Assembly (NCBI GenBank): GCA_963771655.1
Contig: CAVYUG010000004.1
Span: forward strand, 248,001-312,000
Length of the DNA stretch: 64,000 bases
Origin: JAWVFM01 sp963771655
GTDB lineage: Bacteria > Actinomycetota > Thermoleophilia > Solirubrobacterales > 70-9
Reading direction: 5' to 3'
Each line of letters opens with the position of its first letter. Position 1 is the stretch's first letter. The notes below the pieces were generated by a model that was not told the origin of the DNA, ran no database searches, and saw only the letters and a program-made list of their open reading frames with translations. The position numbers and the translations under genes are program-made. Of this stretch, positions 17,890 to 25,668 are shown piece by piece.

Positions 17890-17907
17890 GACCGGTCGGC
17901 TCAGATG

Positions 17908-18300
17908 TCAGATCGTGACTTTGGCGACACAGCGCTCGCCACTCTTGGGGTTGCGGGCAACGCCGACGACGGCGTCGCCACCGGCGGAGTCGTTGATCTT
18001 CCGCTCGACCGAAAAGGATCCGCTCGGGGGCTTGGTCGTCGCGGTGCCGTCGAAGACGACGTCCGAGTTGTCCTTCAGCTTCCACTTCCATTTGGCGCCG
18101 GTGCGATTCTGATCGACCTCGAACTCGACTTCGAGGCGGCCGTCGCGGGGCTTGACCTTGATCTTCGAGGTGCTCGCCGCAGTGCACGTACCGGCGCTGC
18201 GGACGGTTCCGCCACCGCCACCGCCACTTGCCGAGGCTGCGGCGGGGCCCGCTAGCGCGGTGAGCGCCACTGTTGCAAGGATGGGGATGCTCCGTCTCAT
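17908..18300 (-). CDS. Small secreted protein of unknown function
   Basis: A 130-residue protein with a signal peptide (about residues 1-25, cleavage near 'AAASA'). A glycine run 'SGGGGGGT' follows, then a ~95-residue mature domain with two cysteines, 'SAGTCTAAS' near the start and 'SGERCVAK' near the end, that could form a disulfide. The middle alternates in a beta-strand pattern, 'GRLEVEFEVDQNRTGAKWKW', so a small beta sandwich is likely. No family is recognised. It follows the second tRNA fragment and precedes R2 copy c, so it may be cargo of a third unit. Confidence 0.7.
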   Translation of the reverse strand: MRRSIPILATVALTALAGPAAASASGGGGGGTVRSAGTCTAASTSKIKVKPRDGRLEVEFEVDQNRTGAKWKWKLKDNSDVVFDGTATTKPPSGSFSVERKINDSAGGDAVVGVARNPKSGERCVAKVTI

Positions 18301-18410
18301 TTGGGTTGGTCCTCTCTGGATGGCTCTCCGATTGGACCCAACGATGGACCCTTCCGGGTCGGGTTTTCAACGCGACATTGGTCGTAGGACCTGCGGAGAT
18401 GAGAGACGTT

Positions 18411-18520
18411 CGGCCATTGGGCACCAACCACGCTCCAGTGCCCAAATCGAGCGCCATCCCCGTGCATCCATAGGCATTTCGGCGGGGCGGGTGCCCGTGC
18501 CGCGGCGAGCGGATCCCGCT
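18411..18520 (+). repeat. Upstream flank repeat R2, copy c (no tRNA fragment follows)
   Basis: About 80 bases closely match R2a: CGGCCATTGGGCACCAAC, then an 8-base-pair hairpin (TTGGGCAC/GTGCCCAA), ATCGAGCG, and GTGCATCCA with AGGCATTTCG. It continues with GAGCGGATCCCGCTC as in copy b. Unlike the other two copies, no tRNA 3' half follows; the sequence passes into ordinary chromosome. The interval 18301-18661 contains this repeat and otherwise nothing that I can identify. Confidence 0.7.
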
Positions 18521-18661
18521 CGCTAGCCTCGCTCGACGCGAACGACGGAGAGCATGTCGGAGGGGTGATTGGGTAGCCCGCGCTACGAGGGACTCGAAGG
18601 GACGAGAAGCCGCGGCGGTGGCTGATCGGCGTGGGCCCGCGCGAGTTCTCTCATCGGGGTG

Positions 18662-18862
18662 TCATGGCGTCGTTGGCGTCTCCGCCGGCGAAGCGGGGCG
18701 CTCGTCGTTTGGCCCGGCGACGAATGCGCCGACGATCCAGAGGATCGGGATGAAGAAGCCGAGGACGAACAGCACGGTGTGTCCGCGGCGGAACGTGGTG
18801 ACACCCAGCCAGACGAATATTCCGATGTAGACGATTGCGAGGAGAATCCAAAGAAACGTCAT
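18662..18862 (-). CDS. Small membrane protein
   Basis: A 66-residue protein with two hydrophobic helices (about residues 3-22 and 30-50), separated by 'TFRRGHT', and a polar Pro-rich C-terminal tail. 'LGFFIPILWIVGAFVAGP' resembles the short PLDc_N-like or superinfection-immunity-type two-helix proteins common in actinobacteria, but the match is not decisive. GGAAGTAGTG before the ATG offers a ribosome site. It stands alone just outside the repeat array. Confidence 0.65.
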   Translation of the reverse strand: MTFLWILLAIVYIGIFVWLGVTTFRRGHTVLFVLGFFIPILWIVGAFVAGPNDERPASPAETPTTP

Positions 18863-19076
18863 TGCACTACTTCCTTCCAGTCCGTATCGCCGCCGGTATA
18901 GACGGTGATCGTCCGTTATGAGGAGAGGCGCTGGGGGTCTCTAGGCGGGCAACCGGCGGACCGTTCTCACAACTCGGAGGCGTCCAAGCAAGGAAGCCCT
19001 CAGACCGCTCGTATCCATTGAAGCACTTTCTCCCGAGCGAGCTCACCCGCGAGACCATCTGGCGCCCGCTGGGGGC

Positions 19077-19472
19077 TTACGACCAGAACTCGTCCCAGGC
19101 GTAGAGGTCGTTGAAGTGCTCGCGACCGTCGACAACCTTGCCGTCCTTGAGCTCGAAGACGATGCAGTTGCCGACGTCGAGGCGCTTGCCGTCTCGATCC
19201 CCTGTGCTGCGCTGGAGGCCGATCACGCGGCCATCATCACCTGCGAACAATTGCTGAAGTTCGGCCTGGAAGGTGCCCCCGGTCTCCTGCCCTATCTGGC
19301 CGAAATAAGCGAGAGTCGCGTCGCGGCCCTGGTAATCCTTGGCCATCGAGCTCCGCCCGGGCAGATGCCAAACGATGTCCTCGTCGAAGAGCTCGGTCAG
19401 GGTGTCGATGTCAGCCACGTTGAAAGCGTCATAAGCGCGCTGCATGATTGCCACGTTTTCATCTGCTGTCAT
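19077..19472 (-). CDS. SnoaL-like / nuclear transport factor 2 fold protein
   Basis: A 131-residue cone-shaped NTF2-like protein. Typical features are the first helix 'NVAIMQRAYDAFNVADIDTL', the strand 'LFDEDIVWHLPG', 'KDYQGRDATLAYF' and the last strands 'NCIVFELKDGKVVDGREHF'. Such proteins can be polyketide cyclases, isomerases or stand-alone proteins of unknown function. The ligand cannot be told. GGAGGAGAAGGC upstream of the ATG is a strong ribosome site. There is no operon partner. Confidence 0.85.
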   Translation of the reverse strand: MTADENVAIMQRAYDAFNVADIDTLTELFDEDIVWHLPGRSSMAKDYQGRDATLAYFGQIGQETGGTFQAELQQLFAGDDGRVIGLQRSTGDRDGKRLDVGNCIVFELKDGKVVDGREHFNDLYAWDEFWS

Positions 19473-19601
19473 GCCTTCTCCTCCTCATATGGGTGCCACA
19501 AGTCCACTATCGGACCCGATCCACCCTATAGGTGCTCATTCCCGGCCCGACAGCCGAGTGGCGGCAGGCGACGGCTGCAATCGCTCAATTCGGCGATGAC
19601 A

Positions 19602-19630
19602 GAGGGGGCGGCCGCATGAGCCGCCCCCTC
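19602..19630 (-). terminator. Hairpin after the secreted-protein gene at 19658
   Basis: Arms GAGGGGGCGG (19602-19611) and CCGCCCCCTC (19621-19630) pair perfectly over 10 bases with a 9-base loop. The hairpin lies 28 bases beyond the minus-strand stop. No T-run follows. Confidence 0.55.
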
Positions 19631-19657
19631 TCCCCCGCTCAGCTGGGGATTACGCCG

Positions 19658-20434
19658 CTACTTGGTCTTGCAGGGCGTCGTGGTGCTCACGTTGTCGACC
19701 GGGTCGCCACCGAGGTAGGTGAACGCGCCCTTCAGGGTGTACTTGCCCTTCTTGCACTTGGCGGAGACGTAGTAGGTCTTCCTCTTGCCGTGCCTCGTCT
19801 TCGCGAAGTACGTCTTGCCGACGGTGGTCTGGAAGTCGGTGATCGTCGCCACCGAGTAGACGCTTGACGGGATCGGAACGTTGAGCGTGTTCTTCCTCGG
19901 GTCGAGCGTCCCGGTAAGGACAGTCGTCAACTGGAACTGATCGTTCCGCGAGTGCAGGATGATCGTCGGCTTGCCGCCCTGTGGCTTGCCGTTGAACGCC
20001 GTCACGAGGAAGGCGAGCTTCGACGTGCACGGGGTCCCCGACGCGCCGAGGCACGCGGTCGCCTTGCCGCCACCGACCTTGGCCCTCCTGCAGAGCTGGA
20101 TCGCCGATCGCGTGGTTGTGTTCTCCAGGCTCACCTTGCACTGCGCGAGCTTCTTGGTCGTGAACTTGAGCTGCTTGTCGAAGGTCAGCTTCACGTTCGT
20201 GGTCGGGACCGGAACGTTGCCCGGGCTCGTGGGCGTCCCGGGGTTCGCGTTGCTGAGCGTCGAGGTCTCGACGAACAGGGAAGCCTTGCCGAACTTCCTC
20301 TTGTCGTGCTTCCTCGGGCTGACCTTCGTCTTCAGCTGAGAGAAGTCGGTGCCCGTTGAGTCAGTCGCGTAGGCGACGCTGACCGCGGAAAGACCAACGG
20401 CCACAGCGAGGACCCAAGTCACATGCTTGCGCAT
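19658..20434 (-). CDS. Secreted protein of unknown function
   Basis: A 258-residue exported protein. The start is the ATG at 20434, because AAGAGGAGGTG lies shortly upstream and a clean signal peptide follows ('VLAVAVGLSAVSVAYA', residues about 7-22). The mature part is rich in Lys, Thr and Val. It has cysteines that could pair ('QCKVSL', 'QLCRRA', 'TACLGASGTPC') and a C-terminal beta-rich region with 'AKCKKGKYTLKGAFTY'. The style matches Thermoleophilia cell-surface proteins. The function is not known. It is divergent from the beta-helix protein, with 238 bases between them. Confidence 0.75.
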   Translation of the reverse strand: MRKHVTWVLAVAVGLSAVSVAYATDSTGTDFSQLKTKVSPRKHDKRKFGKASLFVETSTLSNANPGTPTSPGNVPVPTTNVKLTFDKQLKFTTKKLAQCKVSLENTTTRSAIQLCRRAKVGGGKATACLGASGTPCTSKLAFLVTAFNGKPQGGKPTIILHSRNDQFQLTTVLTGTLDPRKNTLNVPIPSSVYSVATITDFQTTVGKTYFAKTRHGKRKTYYVSAKCKKGKYTLKGAFTYLGGDPVDNVSTTTPCKTK

Positions 20435-20672
20435 ATTCTCTGCACACCTCCTCTTGAGGGCCGCAGTTCGCGACGCACCCAAGCTCGGGTTTGGGGAGGC
20501 CCCGGGATCTCCCCGGGGCAGGACCAGTACCGATACGAACCTTGGCGAGGACAGAAGTTGCGTCGCCGAGGCCGCGGCTGTCAGATCTCTTACTCGCGCT
20601 GGCTTCGGAGGAGCCACTCGGCCGCTCGCGGCCCGCGCGCACCGGCGCTGATAGGTTCGTCGCCCGGACCTG

Positions 20673-22178
20673 ATGTTCAAGCCCCTACGCGCATGCCTGG
20701 CTGGTGCAGCGGCGGTTGCCGTCCTCCTCGTCGTGATCCCGATCGCGACCGCCGGCGCGGCGAACGGTGTCCTGCCGCCGCCCCCCTCGACCTTCGTCCC
20801 CGATCGCGGCGGCAACGGCGCCGGTATGCCGTGCAAGGGACGAGTCCTGTGCGTCGGGCCGTCGGGCGCTTATTCGACGATCTCGGCGGCCGTCGCCGCC
20901 GCGAAAAGCGGGAACACCATCCAGGTTCAGGCCGGGACGTATCCCGAGCGGGTCAGCGCGAGGGGCAAGACGCTGAACCTGCGCGGTGGATTCGTATCCG
21001 GCTTCAAGAGGCGCAATCCGGCTGCGCACCCGACGGTGATCGACGGCAGGGAGGGCGGGACGACCCTGCGGCTCGTCAATGCCGGCAACTCCAACATCGA
21101 CGGCTTCACGATCACGGGCGGACGCGCGCCGCTGAACGAGTTCAACGGAGCCAGCGGGTCAGGGATCTCCGTTGTCGACTCCGGCGCCGTCACGATCCGT
21201 AACAACCTGATCCAGGGCAACGACGACGGGCGGAACTTCAACACCTGCGGCTGCGAAACGAACGGCGGTGGCATCGCCGTCGGCAGCTCCCGCGGTCGCA
21301 GCTCGGTCACCGTGACCGGCAACATCATCCGCAACAACGCCGCCCACCGCGGCGCGGGCATGGCGATCGGCGTCAAGGCGGTGATCACGCGCAACCTCGT
21401 CGAGGGGAACAAGGGCGGCGGCGACCATGGTGGCGGCCTCTATCTCAACGCCCCGACGATGCTCATCCGGCAAAACCTCATCCGCGGCAACAAGATCGGC
21501 GTCCAGGCCGGCTACGGCTGGGGTGGCGGCGCAATCTTCTACGGCCCGGGCAAGCCAACGCCGAAGGCCCGCTTCGTGTCCAACCGCTTCGTCGGCAACA
21601 GCGCCTCAGTCGGCAGCGGACTCTTCATCGACGACGACGCCTCGGCGACGATCACCGGCGACCTCTTCCACGACAACGCCTGCGACGCCGGCGGCGCCGC
21701 CCTCTACGTCGACGGCACCGGGATCGTCCCAACCGGCTCGACGGCGAGGCTGGAGAACGTCACGATCACCGACCACAAGTGCAGGGCGGGCACGCGCGGG
21801 GCCGCAATCTTCACCGAGGGCGGCTCCAGCATCGAGGTGACCAACAGCATCATCACTCGCAACGGCGGCTCGTCTCAGATCTTCGTCTGCACCGACTGCG
21901 CGAGCCCTCCGCTGCCCCAGCCACCCGAGAGCACGATCGAGTGGAGCCTCCTCGGGGGTGCGGCAGTCAACGTCACGAAGGGCAAGGGGATGTTGTCCGG
22001 GGATCCGAGGTTCGCCAATCGAGCGGCGAACAACTTCCACCTCGCTCCCGGCAGCAAGGGGATCGACGCGGCCGATCCGGCGTCGAAGGTCGGGCGGGAG
22101 CCGCGACCCAACGGCGGCCGGCGCAACATCGGCGCCTACGGGGGGTCGGTCGAAGCGACGAGAAGCCGCAGGCACTGA
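20673..22178 (+). CDS. Secreted right-handed parallel beta-helix protein
   Basis: A 501-residue protein with a signal peptide (about residues 5-31). A DUF1565-like opening follows: 'YSTISAAVAAAKSGNTIQVQ' then 'AGTYPERV'. About ten beta-helix coils follow, with repeats of the 'TGN.I..N.A..GAG' and 'RNNLIQGN' type (about residues 130-400). The C-terminal region has 'DPRFANRAANNFHLAPGS' and 'NIGAYGG', the usual closing motif of this family. Members include carbohydrate lyases and surface adhesins. I see no clear catalytic set, so polysaccharide binding or a structural role is as likely as lyase activity. Confidence 0.85.
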   Translation: MFKPLRACLAGAAAVAVLLVVIPIATAGAANGVLPPPPSTFVPDRGGNGAGMPCKGRVLCVGPSGAYSTISAAVAAAKSGNTIQVQAGTYPERVSARGKTLNLRGGFVSGFKRRNPAAHPTVIDGREGGTTLRLVNAGNSNIDGFTITGGRAPLNEFNGASGSGISVVDSGAVTIRNNLIQGNDDGRNFNTCGCETNGGGIAVGSSRGRSSVTVTGNIIRNNAAHRGAGMAIGVKAVITRNLVEGNKGGGDHGGGLYLNAPTMLIRQNLIRGNKIGVQAGYGWGGGAIFYGPGKPTPKARFVSNRFVGNSASVGSGLFIDDDASATITGDLFHDNACDAGGAALYVDGTGIVPTGSTARLENVTITDHKCRAGTRGAAIFTEGGSSIEVTNSIITRNGGSSQIFVCTDCASPPLPQPPESTIEWSLLGGAAVNVTKGKGMLSGDPRFANRAANNFHLAPGSKGIDAADPASKVGREPRPNGGRRNIGAYGGSVEATRSRRH

Positions 22179-22207
22179 ACGTGCGCGTCCAGCTGCGTAC
22201 GAAGTAG

Positions 22208-22834
22208 TCAGCCGACGGTCGGCAGCTTCGCGTTTCCCGGCGCTCGCAACCCGTCGAGGATGATCTCGACGAGCCGCGGCCAGCGGCCCGCGGCAGGGCC
22301 CATGGTCGCCTGGGTGATCCGGCCGAGGCCGCAGGCGATCATCGGGATGTCCTCCCAGGCGAGGTCGCTTCGCAGGTCGCCCGAGCGCTGAGCCCGCTCC
22401 ACGAGCTGCTCGCAGAGCTCGCCGAGCCCCGCCGCCTGCGCGGCGGCGTCCATCACCTCTGGGCGGGAGCCCATCACCTCGCAGAGACCGCGATCCTCGG
22501 CCTGGATCTCCGCCGAGAAGCGGATGAAGTCGGCGATTCCCTCCCAGGGGTCTTCATTCTGGAGATCCTCCCGCGCCCGCTCGGCGAGGCGCTCGAAGCG
22601 CTCGGCCGCCATGGCGGCGATCAGGTCGTCCTTGGTCGGGAAGTGCCGATACACGGTTCCCACGCCGACCTTCGCGGCCTTGGCCACATCGGGCATCTGG
22701 GCGTCGAGCCCCTGGTCGGCGAAGAGCCTCTTCGCCGCCGCGACCACCGCCGCCCGGTTGCGACGGGCATCCGCCCGGAGCCCGGTGGGCGGCCTCCGCG
22801 CAGTGCGGGTTCTGTCGAGTGTGACGGCCATCAT
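22208..22834 (-). CDS. TetR/AcrR-family transcriptional repressor
   Basis: A 208-residue regulator. The N-terminal helix-turn-helix is clear: 'RNRAAVVAAAKRLFADQG', then 'PDVAKAAKVGVGTVYRHFPT', and 'KDDLIAAMAAERF'. The C-terminal ligand-binding domain is all-helical and typical of the TetR_C group next to drug exporters. It is divergent from the MFS exporter gene at 22971. The 136-base gap holds two palindromes that should be its operators, so it probably represses both itself and the exporter and is released by an exported compound. Confidence 0.93.
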   Translation of the reverse strand: MMAVTLDRTRTARRPPTGLRADARRNRAAVVAAAKRLFADQGLDAQMPDVAKAAKVGVGTVYRHFPTKDDLIAAMAAERFERLAERAREDLQNEDPWEGIADFIRFSAEIQAEDRGLCEVMGSRPEVMDAAAQAAGLGELCEQLVERAQRSGDLRSDLAWEDIPMIACGLGRITQATMGPAAGRWPRLVEIILDGLRAPGNAKLPTVG

Positions 22835-22838
22835 GCAA

Positions 22839-22890
22839 ACGGAATCCGAATTCCGTATAGTGCCAAAGCGAAACCGGAACTCAGGTTCCG
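22839..22890. promoter_or_regulatory. Two palindromic operators between tetR and the MFS exporter gene
   Basis: Site 1 (22839-22856) is ACGGAAT-CCGA-ATTCCGT. Site 2 (22875-22890) is CGGAAC-TCAG-GTTCCG. Both follow the rule CGGAAy-N4-rTTCCG, and their centres are 35 bases apart. Two sites of one design in a divergent TetR/exporter gap strongly suggest binding sites for the adjacent repressor. The match to a regulator is an inference from position. Confidence 0.75.
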
Positions 22891-22970
22891 TTAAAGCTTA
22901 TCGCAAGGACATGTCGAATTTCGAGCCCGACGTTCGTCCTACGGGAAAGACCGCAGAAGGGAGCCGCTAG

Positions 22971-24431
22971 ATGACGACCTACGAGGAATATCTCGACCGC
23001 CGCTGGACGGCGTTGATCCTGCTCTGCGTCGCGCAGTTCATCGTCGTGCTCGACGCGTCGATCGTGAACGTCGCCCTGCCGAGCATCGGCACCGGCCTCG
23101 ACTTCTCCGAGGCCAACCTTCCGTGGGTCGTCAACGCGTACGTGATCGCATTCGGCGGGTTCCTGTTGCTCGGCGGCCGCGCCGCGGACCTCCTCGGCCG
23201 GCGGCGGGTCTTCATGGCCGGGCTCCTGGTCGTCGCCCTCGCGTCGCTCCTCGCTGGGTTCGCGGCCAACCAGGGCCAGCTCATCGCCGCGCGCGCGGCT
23301 CAGGGGCTTGGCGCGGCCATCGTCTCCCCCGCGGCACTCTCGATCGTCACCACGCTCTTCAGGGACGGGGCTGAGCGCAACAAGGCGCTCGGCGCGTGGG
23401 GCGCCGTGGCCGGCTCCGCCGGTGCGGCCGGCGTCCTCCTCGGCGGCATCCTCACCGACGGCCTAGGCTGGGAGTGGGTGCTTTGGGTGAACGTGCCGGT
23501 GGCGCTCATCGCCCTCGCATTCACGCCGCGGCTCATTCCGGAGAGCCGCTCGGAGTCGACGACGCGCCACTTCGACGCCGCCGGTGCGGTCAGCGTCACC
23601 GCCGGCCTGTCGGTCCTCGCCTACGCGTTCCTCGACGCGTCGAGCTCCGGCTGGGGTTCGACCAAGATCATCAGCCTGCTTGCGCTCTCGGTGGTCCTGA
23701 TCGGCGCCTTCGTCGCCATCGAGCTGCGCTCGAAGGCCCCGTTGGTCCCGTTCCGGATCTTCCGGCTGCGGACGCTCACCGGCGCGAACGTCGTCGGGAT
23801 CCTGCTCGGCGCATCGCTCTTCTCGATGTTCTTCTTCATCTCGCTCTACATGCAGCAGGTGCTGGGCTACAGCGCGATCCACGCCGGGCTCTCCTACCTG
23901 CCGCTGGCGGTGACGATCATCGTCGCGGCCGGTCTCGGCGGTCAGCTCGTGACGAGGTTCGGCTTCAAGCCGATCCTCGCTGCGGGAATGCTGTTCGTCG
24001 CGGTTGGGCTGGCCTGGTTCAGCCAGGTTTCAGTCGGCGGCGGCTTCCTGGCAGACATCCTCGGGCCGTCGCTCCTGGCGGCGATGGGCCTCGGGTTCGG
24101 CTTCGTCACCTCCACTATCGCCGCCGTCTCGGGCGTGGAGGAACGGGAGCAGGGCCTCGCGAGCGGGTTGATCAACACCTCGCAGCAGATCGGCGGGGCG
24201 CTCGGGCTCGCAGTCCTCTCGACGATCGCGACCACGCGGACCGACGACGTGATGGCGAGCGGCGCTTCATCGCTGCCGAACGCCCTGACCGAGGGGTTCC
24301 AGAGCGCGTTTCTTGGCGGCGCGGTGATCGCCGCCCTGGGGTTCGTCGCGACGCTGGTCCTGATCCGCACGCGAGACAGCAGGGCTCACGTGGCGATGGC
24401 GAACGCGCAGGCAACGCCCGCCGAGGCCTAG
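22971..24431 (+). CDS. MFS drug exporter, DHA2 (EmrB/QacA) family
   Basis: A 486-residue proton-driven exporter with about 14 membrane helices. Motif 'LDASIVNVALPSIG' (motif D1), 'WVVNAYVIAFGGFLLLGGRAADLLGRRRVF' region (motif A, GRxxDxxGRRR) and 'AVAGSAGAAGVLLGGIL' (motif C of antiporters) are all present. AGAAGGGAG precedes the ATG by a normal distance. The divergent TetR gene and the paired operators indicate inducible expression. The substrate is not predictable. Length is normal for the family. Confidence 0.93.
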   Translation: MTTYEEYLDRRWTALILLCVAQFIVVLDASIVNVALPSIGTGLDFSEANLPWVVNAYVIAFGGFLLLGGRAADLLGRRRVFMAGLLVVALASLLAGFAANQGQLIAARAAQGLGAAIVSPAALSIVTTLFRDGAERNKALGAWGAVAGSAGAAGVLLGGILTDGLGWEWVLWVNVPVALIALAFTPRLIPESRSESTTRHFDAAGAVSVTAGLSVLAYAFLDASSSGWGSTKIISLLALSVVLIGAFVAIELRSKAPLVPFRIFRLRTLTGANVVGILLGASLFSMFFFISLYMQQVLGYSAIHAGLSYLPLAVTIIVAAGLGGQLVTRFGFKPILAAGMLFVAVGLAWFSQVSVGGGFLADILGPSLLAAMGLGFGFVTSTIAAVSGVEEREQGLASGLINTSQQIGGALGLAVLSTIATTRTDDVMASGASSLPNALTEGFQSAFLGGAVIAALGFVATLVLIRTRDSRAHVAMANAQATPAEA

Positions 24432-24485
24432 CGAGCGCGACGAGCTCAACCGCGTCCTCGGGTAGAGCCCGCTGGCTCTCAGGCG

Positions 24486-24884
24486 CTACGCGAGGCCGGC
24501 GGCCTCGAGGCCCGCGGTCGGGTCCGCGTACATCTCCATTCGCACCTGCTTGCCGTCGCGCATCGTGAAGACCTGGGAGAGGTGCATGTCGACCTCGAGG
24601 CCCGTCGTTTTCGCCCGCCCCCGCTGCCGAAGGATCGCCACCACCTTGTCCCCGGCGTCGCGGAGCTCCTCGACGTGGATCTCCCACTCGTCCCAGGCCT
24701 CGAGCCAGTCGCGCATGAACTGTCGCGCGCCCTCGATGCCGAGGTACTGCTGCTGCTCGGGCCATCCCTCGAAGGTCGACATGTCCCAGACGAACTCCGG
24801 CGCGATGATCTCGGCCGGGAAGTCCAGCGTCGCTCGAAAGTGCTCGTAGCCGGCTCGAACGATCTCGATGTTCTCCTGAGACAT
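24486..24884 (-). CDS. SnoaL-like (NTF2 fold) protein
   Basis: A 132-residue NTF2-like protein. 'MSQENIEIVRAGYEHFRA' is the standard opening of this actinobacterial group, followed by 'IIAPEFVWDMSTFEGWP', 'GIEGARQFMRDWLEAWDEW' and the final 'HLSQVFTMRDGKQVRMEMYAD'. The ligand and reaction are unknown. It is 11 bases from the TfoX-like gene upstream, so the minus-strand genes from 26638 down to here are probably read as one or two transcripts of small enzymes. Confidence 0.85.
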   Translation of the reverse strand: MSQENIEIVRAGYEHFRATLDFPAEIIAPEFVWDMSTFEGWPEQQQYLGIEGARQFMRDWLEAWDEWEIHVEELRDAGDKVVAILRQRGRAKTTGLEVDMHLSQVFTMRDGKQVRMEMYADPTAGLEAAGLA

Positions 24885-24895
24885 CGTCCTCGGCC

Positions 24896-25231
24896 CTAGC
24901 GCTTCGGCGGCAGGGAGCGTGCGTAGTCGGCGCCGCGACTCACCCAGCGCTCGAGCTGGCGCTTGGTCCGCACGGCGTCCAGGTCGACGCGAAGCCAGCC
25001 GTTCATCTCGCGGCCGCGCATCTCGAAGCGCCGCGCTCCCGGCTTTGCGGCAAGAGCCTCCGTCTTCGTCGGATCGCAGCGAAGGAGAAGGCCGCCCTGG
25101 CCGCTGGCGGCAACCGCCATGTGACCGCCGATCAGGAACGCGAGCCCGCCGAACATCTTCTGCTCGGCCAGGTCGCGCTCGCCGCCGAGCAGCTCCCTGA
25201 TCCGGTTCGCCAGGTCTTCGTCGTACGCCAC
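24896..25231 (-). CDS. TfoX/Sxy N-terminal domain protein
   Basis: A 111-residue protein. The GTG start at 25231 ('VAYDEDLANRIRELLG') is the usual start of the family, and CATAAT lies 6 bases upstream. Conserved signs are 'EQKMFGGLAFLIGGHMAVAA' and 'MRGREMNGWLRVD'. TfoX_N domains are named after a competence regulator of gamma-proteobacteria, but the short actinobacterial forms have no shown role in competence. No C-terminal TfoX domain is present. Confidence 0.88.
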   Translation of the reverse strand: MAYDEDLANRIRELLGGERDLAEQKMFGGLAFLIGGHMAVAASGQGGLLLRCDPTKTEALAAKPGARRFEMRGREMNGWLRVDLDAVRTKRQLERWVSRGADYARSLPPKR

Positions 25232-25238
25232 GGGTCGA

Positions 25239-25664
25239 TTATGAGCCGACCCTCGAGTACGTGAGGTCGAAGTCGACGGCCCAGGTCTCCCCGTCCTCGG
25301 CCTTCTCCCACCTGCCGGTGATCGTCCGGCCGTCGTCACCGATGGTGGCGTTGAACCGCTGCGGGAACGGATTCGTCGCATCGCGCCACATCCGCCAGGT
25401 CTTGCCGTCGAACGTCATTTCGTAGACGCGGTGGACACCCCGCGAGTCGAAGTAGTGCTGGCGAAGCTCCTCCTCCCGCTCACCGGCGCCGATGATCGCG
25501 ATCCCGTCGGGCGCCTCCGGGAGGTCGACGTGCCAGCGCTCGATCAGGAACGCCCGGCCCTCGAGCCACTCGAAGCTGACCCGACCCTCCCCCGGCCATG
25601 GAGGACCGCCGGGCGGGACGGCCTCCATGGTCCATTCTCCGACGAGTACGTCCAGCCGGTCCAT
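25239..25664 (-). CDS. DUF1579-like lipocalin-type hypothetical protein
   Basis: A 141-residue protein that opens with 'LDVLVGEWTMEAVPPGG', a pattern of small lipocalin-like barrels that begin with a conserved GxW. The middle has 'FLIERWHVDLPEAPDGIAII' and 'LRQHYFDSRGVHRVYEMTFD', and the last strands are 'RTITGRWEKAEDGETWAVDF'. Such proteins bind small hydrophobic ligands in other settings; the function here is unknown. It is separated by 4 bases from the VOC gene upstream and by 7 from the TfoX gene downstream. Confidence 0.78.
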   Translation of the reverse strand: MDRLDVLVGEWTMEAVPPGGPPWPGEGRVSFEWLEGRAFLIERWHVDLPEAPDGIAIIGAGEREEELRQHYFDSRGVHRVYEMTFDGKTWRMWRDATNPFPQRFNATIGDDGRTITGRWEKAEDGETWAVDFDLTYSRVGS

Positions 25665-25668
25665 TCGA

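Noticed and set aside
15771..18520. R2 repeats as integron attC sites
   Set aside because: The hairpins lack the conserved core (GTTRRRY / RYYYAAC) arrangement with two stem boxes, no integron integrase is present, and the unit boundary is the tRNA half rather than a hairpin.
14302..18520. A prophage or integrative conjugative element
   Set aside because: There are no capsid, tail, terminase, relaxase, conjugation, integrase or excisionase genes, and the units are under 2 kb.
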